DNA of 64,000 bases from Patiria pectinifera (GCA_029964075.1 CM057149.1:2056465-2120464), one strand, 5' to 3'. Shown: positions 33,564 to 45,399, counted from the first letter of the stretch. Program-made: numbers and translations. The notes: generated by a model not told the origin, from the letters alone.

Positions 33564-34575
33564 GGCCAAAAAAAAAAATAGTTCTGCTTCCGATTACATG
33601 CCTTTCAAAAATAGGGTCGGTCGGTCGGAAATTTTTTTTTTTTATGCAGATTGAATGGGGTATTCAATTATATGCGAAGTTTTAGCCTGAACTATTTCCA
33701 TTGCACTACAAAAGCTATACACAAAATGGCCACAAAAAGTGAGTAAAACCTACCTTAATTATTGTCAATATATTTAAGTTCGATAATTCGCAAAAAAAAT
33801 TGTGGAAAATTCAGGTCGTTCGCACCATAGGCACAACGCTAGTCAAGAATGGGAGCTGGCCAAAACTCCGAAGTGTGTGATGCACTGTACATGTACCCGG
33901 CCCGCGGCCAACGGGTCGAAAATTTCAGGAAACACGCTGCATTGTATCACTCCAAATACGAGTAGTGCGATCTCAAAATGAACTCGTGAAAACGGAAAAT
34001 ACATACACAGACAAGCTAGATCAAATCTGTGAATTAACTTGCAAAAATGTTCTTTCTCCATCGGTGTTTTCTTGGCATTTTTACGATGTCTTTCTCAGCA
34101 TTTTTACGATGTCGAGTCCGACCAGTTGACAGAGCACGTGCCTGCGCCTGCTGCATAGCCATGCTACTGCTAGCGCTATCGATCGCATAGCCGTGCACAG
34201 ACTAGTTACCGCATTTTCATAATTGGCCCCTGCGCGGCGCGGCGGGAACCAGTCGTCGCCGCATTGCGCTTATTACGCATGTGATTATAGACAGCGAAGT
34301 AGTTGAATCGCGCAGCGAATTTGTAAAAATAACGGAGGTTTCTTTTGAAAAAATAGCGAATGTAAGTAAGAAAACAATAAATACAAGCATTTTTTTTATG
34401 CAAAAGGGTTGTTGAGAGGTATTTTGTGAAGACAGACAAGACATAAGGTTTTTATTTTTATTTATTCAATCTTTTTTTTTGGGGGGGGGGGAATTGCCGA
34501 TAAAATTTTTAGGGTCGCAGCCTAAAAATAGGGTCGGTCGGGTAACCGGAAGCAGAACTATTCTTTTTTTTGGCC
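33564..34575. mobile_element. Harbinger-like nonautonomous element (copy 3), intact
   Basis: It is 1012 bp with GGCC, poly-A and TAGTTCTGCTTCCG ends in inverted orientation. The flanking TTA (33561-33563 and 34576-34578) is the target duplication. The LINE frame continues without loss across the insertion. It is internally similar to copy 2, including CTCCAAATACGAGTAGTG and GGGTCGCAGCCTAAAAATAGG. No transposase frame. Confidence 0.88.
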
Positions 34576-35240
34576 TTATCATCTGGGCAATGAACAGATA
34601 CCTCACGACAGTGAAGAGAAAGATCTAGGAGTCTATATAACAGAGGACTGTAAGACCACCAAGCAGTGTGCAACAGCAGCAAGTAAGGCAATGGCTAATT
34701 TAAGAATAATCAAGAGGACATTCACACACTACGACAAAAAATGCTTCACCACCCTCTACAAGACATACATTCGTCCACACCTTGAATATTGTATCCAAGC
34801 ATGGAGCCCAAGTCTCAAGAAAGATGTGACGGTGTTAGAAAAGGTACAGCACAGGGCAACCAAGATCATTCCAAGCTTGAAAAACAAAACTTATACAGAG
34901 AGATTATTGGAGTTGGACCTGTACAATTTGGAAGCAAGAAGACAACGAAGTGACCTGATCGAGGTTTATAAGATCCTAAACGGCTTGGAAGGCATTGAGG
35001 AGAGCAAGCTCTTCCAGAGACACGACAACCCATTCCAAGTCAGAGGTCACAACCTAAAGCTCTACAAACCAGGATTAAAGAAAGGATTGAACTGCAGAAA
35101 AAAACTTCTTTTCCATCCGAGTTATTTCTGAATGGAACAACCTCCCATCACATGTGGTGAATGCAACCTCAACAAACCTGTTTAAGAACCATCTTGATGC
35201 CTACTGGAAAGAAATTGGATATGGGGTCACAAAGGCTTAG
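34576..35240 (+). pseudogene. LINE reverse transcriptase fragment (3' piece)
   Basis: It continues the LINE after the insertion: LGNEQIPHDSEEKDLGVYI, then YIRPHLEYCIQAWSPSLKKD and VLEKVQHRATKIIPSL, typical of the C-terminal part of CR1/Jockey-like ORF2. A one-base change in the A-run near 35097-35104 shifts the frame. The other frame then reads RVISEWNNLPSHVVN to a stop at 35240. A GTAAGTACAT microsatellite tail (35265-35292) follows, a common end for such LINEs. Confidence 0.87.
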
Positions 35241-36035
35241 CCTATTCTATTCCCATCAACCTAAGTAAGTACATGTAAGTACATGTAAGTGGTAAACATC
35301 TTTGACTCCCGAAGGTAAAGTTTGCCTGACCTTTACTTTCTGGGTTTACCATAGATCAAAGTTTTATACCTAGGTGAATTTAAAATGCAAACAGACGCTT
35401 AAATCCAAAATTAAATCACGTTCTTCCAAACAGTTCACAGGATGTAACTGGTATACATGTGAACCATGAGTCCGAGATGTACACCTTGTTCCAACATCAA
35501 CCAATAATCAGATATCAATTTTCAGGACAAAAATTGACAAAATACTTTCAACTGTAGGCATGTAGTGTATCTGAATTCAATTTTGTACATGTATAAACCA
35601 CACTACCTAATCAAGGAAACTGTGAGAATCACTTGGCTCCATGAGGCTCTTCAAATGTACATCTGGTCTCCTCAAACATGTATGATAAATGCAGTTCAGC
35701 TATTGTACATGCGTCTACATGTAGCTGACAGCCTCGATGCGATGATTGTGGCTGGAACTTACTGGTCAGGTTTAAAAATGGTCACTCTAGGGGTGGAAGG
35801 GGTCTGTGGGAGGGGTCCGTGTTTTGCCAATGACACATGTACATGTACATGTACTGCAGATTCAGATTGTGTTGGAAAGGAGTACTGAAGTAAAGTCATC
35901 CTTTCCTGGCAGATCTTAGGAGTTGGTCCTCACATGCAGTGCATGCCTTAGAAAACTCTCTCTTCACTATGTGTATGTATTAGAGAGCAAAAATATGAAT
36001 GTGACATATCAACATTGATGAGGTTGTCTCTACAC

Positions 36036-36460
36036 CCATTTTTTGGGTATATGTAGCCTCAGGTGTGATGAAATAAAAACGACTATTGTTTCTGTCATGA
36101 AATGAGTACAAAGGTTACTTTTGAGAGCTATCTTTCAGGTCCTGTTTCGAACCGAACGTGCAATTTGTGTAAAAGTCGTCGTTGCGGGCAGCAAACAAAA
36201 TACAGTAAATCGTGACGTAATAAACAGGACTCGTTTATGCTACTCTGCATCGGGAGACCTGTTTATTACGTCACGATTTACTGTGTTTTGTTTGCTGCCC
36301 GCAACGACGACTTTTACACAAATTGCACGTTCGGGTCGAAACAGGCATGACAGGACTTGAAAAACAGCTCTCAAAAGTACCTTTTGTACTCATTTTATGA
36401 CAAAAACAATAGTCGTTTTTATTTCATCACACCTTAGGCTACATATACCTGAAAAATGAC
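36036..36460. mobile_element. Foldback element with ~195-bp near-identical arms
   Basis: The left arm (about 36036-36231) and the right arm (about 36257-36460) are inverted and roughly 95% alike by eye. They share GTGCAATTTGTGTAAAAGTC and TAAATCGTGACGTAATAAAC. The spacer is about 25 bp. Each arm has a TGACGTAA site of CRE/ATF type. It lies near the 5' end of intron 1 of the MAN1-like gene. Confidence 0.85.
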
Positions 36461-36778
36461 GGAAATGTCTTCGAGCATTCCACAACCTCTTTAAATACTA
36501 GACTTCCTCTGTCTTGTGAGCCACACACCATTGCATCCAAAAATTCCTGAATAGTTGTGTTTCCTGATTTTGAAATCTAGACTGTTTTTGTCACTTCATA
36601 TTCGCTTTGAAAGCTACTTTCCTGAGCAAAAACTAGGAAAAGTTGAATTCCTTACCACTAGATGTTTCTTTTTCCTGTTAAATTGGCAGGAAAAGTTTGT
36701 AGAGAGTTTGTTAAACATACAATTTGTTTCAATTGTTAAACTGTTAAATGGAATACAGACATGCCACGCTATACTCAC

Positions 36779-38117
36779 CTGCAAGATTTCCATTGCCAAC
36801 ATTCATGTACACTGTTGCTAACACAATGAAGAAAAGAAAGGCACATGACAGCAGAATCCTTGGAACATAGTGGCCAATCCTGGCCCCAAGGCTGGAGGCA
36901 GAATGGTCCTCAGTTGCAAACTCCTCATACAGATTTTCTTCCTCTTCTGGGAAACTGGAACTTGGCGACTTGCTAGCTGATTGTGAGCTGCCTGGCTGAG
37001 CTGCCAATGAATGAGTTCCAGATGTATGGTTTGATTTTGAATTCAGAAATGTAAAACCTGGTGTTTTGGAAGTAGTTTTGTTAGACATGTTAGATTTGCT
37101 TGAACTTGGTGTACTGTGATCGTGGATGGGAATTTGTTGAGAGTTGAGATTATTTCTTGAGGCTGGGGCAAGAGCATTACTGTTGTTTTGGGTGGCACTT
37201 AATTTACTTGCATCCACTTCATCATCATATGCATCTGACAGACGAAGACGATTGTGAGATTTACGAGGAGTGCTGGTCCGTGGTGTTGATGTGGGGAGAC
37301 TTCGCCGTGGAGAGGGTTTTGTTGTGGACCACCACAGACCAGAAGATTGCCTTCCAGTTACTGATAAACTGCTTGCTCCATGATCTTTTGTGTATGTTTG
37401 GTTCATCAAAGGGTTTGTTGTGTGTGCAGACTCATAACTTTCTTTACTGTTTGTAGTATTTCTTCTTGCTGTAGCATGATTCGTGTTGTCTGTGTCAATT
37501 TCCATATCTTCCTCGTCATCATTTTGATCATTTCCATCCACATCAGAGTCTGAAAAATCGTCATTCTTAGGCATTAGTAAGGACTCAGTAATGGCGACTC
37601 GATCTGCCTGCTGACGGCGACCTCCAGATATGTCTCCTGCAGCTGCCCTCGACTTGTTCCCCGTGTCTGAACGGGGGAGTGATGATCTCGCACTCGGTAA
37701 CGTACCAGTGGAATATCTCTTCGATTTGGTACTAGCATTTAACCGTGAACTAATCAAGGAAGGCTGCTTTGAGAGTAAATCAACGTGTTCGTCTGCTGTC
37801 CCGTTATACGATGTCTGTGGCTTTGCCTTAGTGCTTCTTCGCCGTAAAGATTTGCTTTGGCTAGGCATGGAGCGACGTCGGCTACCCGCTGCCGCTGATG
37901 ACTCGACATCACTTTCGTCAGAGCTGAACCCAAGCAACTTGCGACCTGGTGTGGGCGGTTTTGGCGTGGTTGTTTTCAATCTCGCCTCAGCTTGGAGTTT
38001 CTCTAACTTCTTCAAGTAAACTTGACGGGTGGAGTCTGTCACAGGGCCAGCACTGAAGCCCAAACGCTTCAACTCTGCTCGGAGTTCCCGATCCGTGAGT
38101 GCACTTGATGCCGCCAT
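36779..38117 (-). CDS. LEMD3: MAN1/LEMD3 exon 1: LEM domain, linker, membrane segment 1
   Basis: The chosen start is the ATG at 38117, which has a good context (A at -3, G at +4) and opens directly into a LEM domain. The open frame upstream (to 38354) is Tyr/Val/His-rich, comes from TACATG-type repeats, and is probably 5' UTR. The LEM core reads GPVTDSTRQVYLKKLEKL, near-identical to the vertebrate MAN1 version. Next come about 370 residues of low-complexity Ser/Thr/Arg/Asn sequence with an acidic run (DDEEDMEIDTD), then a hydrophobic helix (ILLSCAFLFFIVLATVY). The exon ends at GCAG|GTGAGT after 446 codons plus one base (phase 1). Vertebrate LEMD3 also has a single large first exon that reaches the first membrane segment. 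Confidence 0.92.
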
Positions 38118-38340
38118 TTTGTCGTTGTAACCCCGAATTCCCGGATGTATAACTGTACATACTGCATGCACTGTACGTAGGCGCAATATACTAGTACGTA
38201 CGTAACGTACGTAACGTACATGTACATGTACATGTACGTACGTGACTGTATGTAGGAACTGCGCGGCACATGCACAATGGATGTGTCGTGTCGATGTCCT
38301 CAAGACGGAGGTCACGTAAAGTAGATGACAATCAACAAGT
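38118..38340 (-). promoter_or_regulatory. 5' flank/UTR of the MAN1-like gene
   Basis: Upstream of the MAN1 ATG there is alternating TACG/TACATG simple sequence (about 38189-38243) and no clear TATA box. A transcription start cannot be placed. The TACATG tract gives the false Tyr/Val/His-rich N-terminal extension of the open frame. Confidence 0.35.
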
Positions 38341-38619
38341 TCCTCACTGTGCAAATTAATCGCATGGAACTTCGAAGGACAATGAAAGAAAAGTTATTGC
38401 GGCCCTCAGTGAAGTAAATAAACATCTTTTTAATTATTTGTTTGTTTCACAATTCGGATGGAGGATCCTTGCCTATGATAGCTTGTCGAGATGAAGGGGT
38501 TCCTCCCGGGCCTATGGGTCTTCGATCTGGAGAGCTACAAACCGATACCGATAGCGTATCCAGGTTGACCGCCGTCACTGAGAAAGGGAGGGTGGGGCAG
38601 CAGCTAGGCACATTATTGG

Positions 38620-39094
38620 GACCAGGGGCGGCGGAACCGGGGGAGGGGGGGGGGCGGGGGAACGTACTCCCCCCCCCCAGGCATGTGCCACCCCGTGTGC
38701 ACCCGCTTAAAATTTGGGAAGGCAATGAATGCAGAGCTGATTGTACCCAAAACAAAAACACTTTTTTTTCATAGGGTTGCAGACGTCCACAAAGGGAAAA
38801 ATAAGACCTTTTGTGTTCGATAGACACAAATTTTAAGACATTTTCTCTGGACACCTGGCCTCCGTAAAATCTCATAGGGGGAGAGGAGTGGGGGTTACGG
38901 TACCATAATAACTCAGCGCGGACGACCATGCACACTTTTTCGGGGAGGCCCACGCGCGAAATTCGTTACTAACAGCCGATAGTTGATATTTTTTCTTATA
39001 AAAAGGGCACTTGTTCAACATTAAAAATACTTGTTCAACATTAAAAATACCCCCCCCCCCTCCTTAAAAAAGGCTGGCTACGCCTCTGGTCATA
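38620..39094. mobile_element. Probable hAT-like short element, G/C-run rich
   Basis: It starts CAGGGGCGGCGGAACC and ends with the inverse of CAGAGGCGTAGCCAGCC. Inside are runs of G and C (38641-38685, 39051-39060). No clear 8-bp duplication was seen, so the limits are approximate. Confidence 0.45.
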
Positions 39095-39639
39095 CTGTGG
39101 TAATCAAAATTAAAGTCAGTGGCCTGCGCGCGCTGTTCCTGTTCAAACAAGTGCTTTATTAATCGTCTGACTTGATTTCTAGTTGATATGTATCAATTGT
39201 AAAATTGGGCGATACGGTAATTTTTGACGGCAGTTTTATTATTCATATTGTGTAAAATCGCTTTCAAATAAATTACTGCTGAATTTCACTGGAAAGAGAG
39301 ACTTTCTAAATCCTGGGCTATACAAGACAGGAGAAATAACAGTTTAAAAGCCGATAGGGGGCGCTGCTCAGTGTGAGAACAGGATGAGTCCTGTAGAATC
39401 ACCCCTAAAATCTTTGTTCGAAATTCATATAATGCAAGGACATCGGTAGGCCCCTATGTTTGAAAATCGCTCATCGGGAGTTGTCATCAGGAGTTATACA
39501 TTTTAACATCAGGCATTGATTTCACTCACATTCCTTTTCACTTGCAGTTTTCCAACTGGTGGATGTACGGTGCGTTGCGTCTGTTGCTCTTCGACAAAAT
39601 CCCTTTTTTTCTGTTCATGACTTTTCAACTTTATTGGAA

Positions 39640-40010
39640 TTTTGCGTCGGGGTGATTTAAATCAAATTAAGGTTTGCCCTTCACTGACGTTTAAACACTG
39701 TATAACTCAGAGTGTGTTACCTCCCAAGTGAAAGTTGGAAAAAAAATCACTCGGGTGGGGCTCGAGCCCACGACCTCCTGCTTTCTAATGCAGATGTAAG
39801 CTTACCGCTCAACCACCGAGCTAACGGGATCGGTTGGCTGGTTCGAATCTGATGTACATACATGGGCGTCGCCAGGATTTTTTCTAGAGGGGGGCAAAAA
39901 AAAATGTTTGCCAAAATATGCTTGTATTTCTCAACACATTCTCGATTTATCAGTTTTAGAGGGGGGCAGGGACATTTTGCCCCCCCCCCCCAACTCATTA
40001 AATTTACACC

Positions 40011-40075
<65 letters not shown>

Positions 40076-40158
40076 CCTGGGGGGGGGGGGGGCAAGTGCC
40101 CCCCCTTGCCCCCCCCTCGCGACGCCCATGTGTACATAGCAGCGGGTATCGCATAAAC
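39640..40158 (-). mobile_element. Element with tRNA-like core (copy A), interrupted by hAT MITE
   Basis: On the minus strand, 39828-39751 reads like a tRNA: TAGCTCGGTGGTTGAGCGG and a B-box-like GGGCTCGAGCCCC. The flanks (CCTTCACTGACGTTTAAACA, GGAGGTAACACACT) match copy B in inverted orientation. The hAT-like element at 39861-40130 is inserted in it. Confidence 0.65.
39861..40130. mobile_element. hAT-like MITE with long T and G runs
   Basis: It has inverted ends CATGGGCGTCGCCAGG and an exact 8-bp target duplication TGTACATA (39853-39860, 40131-40138); copy B shows the empty site. Contents include an uninterrupted run of 63 T (40013-40075), 14 G (40079-40092) and several C runs. Eight-bp duplications and (C)AGGGGCGTAGCC-like ends fit hAT. 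Confidence 0.85.
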
Positions 40159-40164
40159 TAGTAT

Positions 40165-40445
40165 GAGATGGAATTTTGCGTCGGGGTGATTTAAATCAAA
40201 TCAAGTTTTGTCCTTCACCGACGTTTATGCGGTACCCGCTGCTATGTACATCAGATTCGAACCAGCCTATTGTTAGTTCGGTGGTCGAGTGGTAAGACAT
40301 CAGCACAAGAAAGTAGGAGGCCGTGGGTTCGTGTCCCCCCCCCCCCCCCCGGGTGATTTTTTCCAACTTTCACTCGGGAGGTAACACACTGAGTATGCAG
40401 TGTTTAAACGTCGGTGAAGGGCAAAACTTAATTTGATTTTCAACT
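40165..40445 (+). mobile_element. Element with tRNA-like core (copy B)
   Basis: The tRNA-like part at about 40272-40355 has TTAGTTCGGTGGTCGAGTGG and GTGGGTTCGTGTCC with an expanded C run. It lies between inverted ends that both carry TTG(C/T)CCTTCACCGACGTTTA (about 40206 and 40405-40430). A third partial end is at 40850-40880. It could be a SINE dimer or a foldback element that captured a tRNA-like promoter. Confidence 0.6.
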
Positions 40446-40889
40446 TTGTTTTATTCCAACCTAAAATCCTTTATTTTCTTTTGGACGTCTACAACCACAT
40501 AGCTGACAAAAATGTGGGTTTTTTTCAAGTTTTTTTTTTGGGGGGGGGGGGCACATAGATCCACTTTGCGAGCAGACTGGCTCCCGGTCCACTCGATGAT
40601 GATTATGGGGCGGGACCAGCCTACTTCGCCGGAACGAAATTATTGTCAGCTGTCAGCTAGTTTTTTTGTTTGTTTTTTTTGCGGTGGAAGTCTCATTCAA
40701 AAGCGAATACATTTGTAGGCCCTATTGCTAGAAAAATAACCAGCAAGTTAGAGAAGGATTCTCTTTTTGGAATCTTTTATATTAATCAATTCAACTATTC
40801 TTGAGATGGAATATGGGTCGGGGTAATAATGATATTTTTTAATATTAGGTTTTACCCTTCACCGACGTATAAACACTGTATACTCAGTT

Positions 40890-43800
40890 CAAAGGAGATC
40901 TATACGGGAAAAGATTTACTACCCGAAATTCTTTCAGAACTTGCTGATGATCGCAGGGAACACAAACACGCCCCTTTCTCTCATCAACAGTTGCATCCGG
41001 AACCTCTGGAAGCAAGGAAACTGAAGAATGTCGGGTCTGTCAAAAGATGGAAGAGGGAAACCAAAACCCTTGAATGTGTAACGTTAATTAAAGATATAAT
41101 GTCCAAGCGTCTTTTATGTTTCTTCTTATTATCATTCATTGCTATTTTTCCCTTTTAATTGCTACTTTTGAATGATACATCGAAGAGAGAGGTGGCCTCC
41201 AAAAAGGAAGTGGGCGGGGACGCTAAACATGTTTTGTTTTCGTCTTAGGGTAAAGGCTTCATTCCCCGCGCTGATTTTCCAGTATCATCCCAAACAAATA
41301 GATTGCTTTTTTAAATTGCTATTTTACATGGGTTATTCAATTTTCAATAAGACGTTGACTGAAAAATAATCGGCCCATGTTTAGTTGCTGAATTATTATT
41401 AGTTTTCTTGCGGGGTAGGCAGGTTCTGCCCCACAATCAGTACATATGTACGGACCTGTAGCCAGTCTGCTGGCAAAGCGCATCTGTTTGTTTGTGCCCC
41501 CCAAACAAGAAACCTAATAAATGTAGGCTTACGCATTTAAAATGATTTATCCCTATATCAGGATCGATAATGTAGCTGTCGGTAGCGCAATGTGGGAATA
41601 TAAATTCCACACCCCTTACCTATAAAAAGTACATCAAATTAACAACATTCCCATTTTGCCCAGGGTCAGTAGCCCTGTAACCTAATGACGTCACGCTTTG
41701 TTTATGTGTGCTCGTTCTTATTTTAGCAAATTGAGGAGAGTCACAAGCTCCTAAAAGAAAGCGCACATGTAAACAAAGCATGGTGCCATGTTGTCTCAGG
41801 TCTATGTAACAGTTGTACACATTAGCTCCATGATTAATGTAACAGCCAATTTACCGAGACTTAACTTAAGGGGCTAGGGATGAATCTTCTCCTTATACAT
41901 TTGGCCACTTTACTTCTCTTTCTCTCTAAATATTCCCCGAAAACAAAACCATGGCAACTAATACTTTTCTGGGTTTGTTTTTTTAATTAATATATATTTA
42001 TTTTTTTAGTATTGTATTCTATTCTAATCAAGTATTTTCCACCACCAACAAAATGAAATACAATAGAACAAATATTTAAGGGGCTCTTGAACCCCAACAA
42101 GTGTTTGAGTTTGAGTATCCTAAGTCCAACAATGCAATTAACATAAAGCTTACATAGGCAAAAGTAGCCATCTCAAGTGTAGATTCATTCAATCATTCAT
42201 TCTTTATTATTGTTACCATATCTCAAAAACAAAATTAACATTAGAATGTCAATCTCCATTCTCCATTGAATTAATTAGATGTACCAATTCGCTTTTACAT
42301 TCTGTTTTTAATCTAAAGATACATATCCAACCAAAACAAAACCATAATGCGAAATTAAAAAAAATGTTAACAACACAACACAAGAACACAATGTTTACTC
42401 AGTCGTAGATATACAAGTCATGCACAAGTAACATAATTTAGACACAACTAAAGAATATCCTCAACACAGTAAGTTTGCCTTAAGAGCAACGTTTTACAAA
42501 TGACACCAACGTCATTTATACACATGACAATATGATATTACAAAAATGTACATGAAATCCAAGGGCCTACTCAGATTTTCAATACCAATGTTGGTTTAAT
42601 AAAAAATTAAATGTACATACAATATTCAGTTTCATAAGCTTACAAGACAAAATTAAGCATTCAGTTTGTACAAAAAAGCTTTGTGCGAAGAAATACGTAA
42701 AGAACATGGAATGAGACCAAAATGCTTACTTTGGTGTTTGATTTCTTTCGTTCCATTTATAGTTTAAAGTAATGTCCGCTTTAAACACATGCAAGAGTAA
42801 CAGATACTTTCAATTATACAGAACATCCTCAACAGTATATAAAGTTTGCTTTACGAGCTGTAGTTTGACAAATTGAGCGTTACGTAGTGGGATTGCACTT
42901 GTTCTTCAAGTAAGATGCTTGACAGAAAGAGAGCCATAATGACAAAAAGAAAATGAACACAGGGTAAAGGAACAAAACCTTTTGTGGTACATATACATGA
43001 ATGTTGAACTGACCACACGACGAAAGTTGGTATCCACTTTGAACATCAAGGACATGCGGCTACATTTAACCTAATCAAAGCCACAAAGAAAACATGTAAA
43101 CAATTGTAAGTACAAATTGTTTAGTTCATTGGGTTGTTTGTTTTCTCTTGTTTCAATACAACTTCATCAATTACAAGATCTAAAGTTAAACAAAGTTTGA
43201 AGGAATTCTACCACATGTAACCACAATTGAAATAGGTTTCTCACTAAGAGGCATATAACATTTCCCAGTTAATTTAACACTTATATCATGCAAATTCCCT
43301 AGACAATTTAATTGTTAAATTTCGTTCATGAACATCGTCAAACACATTTTTAAATTCCTTTTTAAATATCCACCAGTTGAATTCATTTACGGCGCCGTAT
43401 GCCTACAATTCAAATGTATATCATTCTAAATCAGCCTAACTTCAGAACATTCCTCTCCTTGATCGAGTCCCAAAACGAGTGACAAGAAAACGCAGAGAAA
43501 TCAACAGTATTAAGGATGTCAGTGGCTGAATTTAAATGACAAATCACTTCGAATTTGCTTTTTCAATACAACCCCAATCGATACATCTACAAGTGTAATC
43601 ATACAACACTTTAATAAGATGTACTTGTGGATATTTGAAATTGAAACTAAGAACTGAGCGCGACGATTTTCTGGAATGAGATCAGAGCATACTTTGAGTT
43701 AAATTATTCCTTCCTCTATGGTCAAGTAACCGAAAGAAACCTACATGACTGTATTACAGAACATGTACACAAACCTACTAGTCAGAATGCTTGGATCCAA

Positions 43801-44440
43801 TCTTTGATGTGATCCTTACCAACTGCTCGCAAGCAACCTTTTCATATACTGATATATTCTTCTAACCCCAGAAAATCTTTTGGGAAGGGTGAATAATTTT
43901 CATATTTCCCAAAAATGGCTAGTGCATAATATGCTTTATAATGACATGCTATCATTGTTGAAACATCTTGCACATAGTTTCATTAGGGTCAATGTGCCAG
44001 TAAGTCACTTTGTGAATGTGAAGCTTCTGAATACTGAAGTTTGGCAAGACTACTTGATGACATCACAGAAAAAGGTAAATGCACACAACTTTAGGGTACT
44101 ATAGTGGTAGCCATTTCGGATCTCTCAGAAATAATTATTCATGCAGTCACTTATATGATTTAGAAAATGTTTTGTAAGTAAGGATATGTAAAGAGAATCC
44201 CCAAAATGTGCTTTAAAAAAGGGTACCAAAAAAAATGCATAAATTTATGGCACGGTGGCCACTTTGGATTTATGCAAATAAGGAACCATTTCAAACCATT
44301 GTTAAGGAGTCACCCCTTCCTAAATATACTTTGAACCAGTCGGTCAAAATACCACCCATACATCACCCGACTATACCAAGTTATTTTGAGCAACTGTATT
44401 ACACAAAATAACTGTGTAGTCTTCGGTAATTTAGCCCATA
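40890..44440. other. Intergenic AT-rich stretch
   Basis: I see no gene here. Open frames are short and lack splice context or domains. The sequence is AT-rich and single-copy by eye, with scattered TACATG motifs. Confidence 0.5.
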
Positions 44441-44449
44441 AATAAACTT

Positions 44450-44640
44450 TTAATGAACAACTAAACTTAGCATGTCTTGTACGATTTTACTGTGGCACTT
44501 TATTTTGATGGCTTCTCTGATGCGGCGTGGGATGCCAGTGGGTGATGGGGGTGATTGAGTCTTGCGTGGTTCCCGTTGAACAGTCGTAAACTTTGTGTAT
44601 AGCCTATATACGTTTGATGATGACCGACTTGCCAATCTCT
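44450..44640 (-). pseudogene. Possible retroelement remnant
   Basis: The minus-strand frame reads GIPRRIREAIKIKCHSK. It resembles the (R)xxREAIHI motif near the C-terminus of several invertebrate retroelement proteins. No longer domain survives, so this is weak. Confidence 0.3.
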
Positions 44641-45399
44641 TCTCTCCCGTTGTGTTTTCCTCGAGTCTCTTGGTGAGGTTCTGCCAGTTTCTCTCTGCAG
44701 GAAATAAAGTAGACTAGCTTGCGTGTCTGTAGCTGAGCTAAATGAGACCTCGACGAAGCAATTTAGTCAAATTCAGGAGATTGTATGAGCCTTGTTATTA
44801 TCACTCTCATATATCCATCAGTGAGCATTTAGGCACCCAGAACAGGTGATCAGATGCAGACTGCCACAGCCGCGGTTGAACCTTCTGTGCCATGGTCTGC
44901 CTTACGTTCATGTAACATAGCAGATAATGGAAGAACAGGAGTGATGATCATGAACTGCTCCACACAAGTCGACATTCAGTTTAAGGAAGGCTTGCACAAG
45001 GAAGGCAGCAATATACGGCTACTGCGACAGTAGCACATATACGGCACATATACGGCTACTGCGACATGAAGACTGGGATATCCTCACAGCCATTGCTGCC
45101 AATGACTCTCCAATAGGTGCTGAAGTTGGAATTTCAAAATAAGCACATGACCTTCAATCCAGAGTAGTGAATAATGGGTCAAGTTGAATGCTGTACACTG
45201 GTCCCACATATTATGTCAATCATCCACCAAGTCCTTGATTGTGTGAAGAAAAAGAGTAAAAAACGGAATTACAACAAAACAAACAGCGAAACTACTCATT
45301 CAGCAGATGGGTACACAATAAACCTCACCAATCTGAAAGCATCTCAAAAGACCCTCTGAAAGAAAAGAGATAGAATAAAAACCATATCCCATGTCAAAA

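Larger units (their letters stand above)
3068..38117 (-). other. LEMD3: Gene: MAN1/LEMD3-like inner nuclear membrane protein (exons 1-11)
   Basis: This gene spans about 35 kb on the minus strand, and I rebuilt it from splice sites. Ten exons join with consistent phase to about 742 codons; an eleventh adds 49 more. Order: LEM domain (residues about 5-46), Ser/Arg/Thr-rich linker, membrane segment 1 (about 421-437), lumenal part with a conserved ECG motif (491-493), membrane segment 2 (about 593-614), winged-helix MSC region (about 625-712), then a KVWQG motif. Known from the family: MAN1 binds BAF and lamins at the inner nuclear membrane, and its C-terminal RRM-like domain binds receptor-activated SMADs and damps TGF-beta/BMP signalling. 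LEMD2 shares the LEM and MSC parts but ends soon after the winged helix. The KVWQG tail (from memory of vertebrate MAN1) favours MAN1. Human MAN1 is about 911 residues, so the 3' end is probably missing. Confidence 0.85.

Noticed and set aside
38118..38354. N-terminal 79-residue extension of the MAN1 exon 1 frame
   Set aside because: It is Tyr/Val/His-rich and encoded by TACATG/TACG simple sequence; the LEM domain starts right after the in-frame ATG at 38117, which has a better context.
38442..38953. Open frames on both strands in a G/C-rich stretch
   Set aside because: They overlap a probable hAT-like element with G and C runs; no domain.
39747..40161. Open frames of poly-Lys/poly-Phe and poly-Gly
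   Set aside because: They translate the T63 and G14 runs of a hAT-like MITE.
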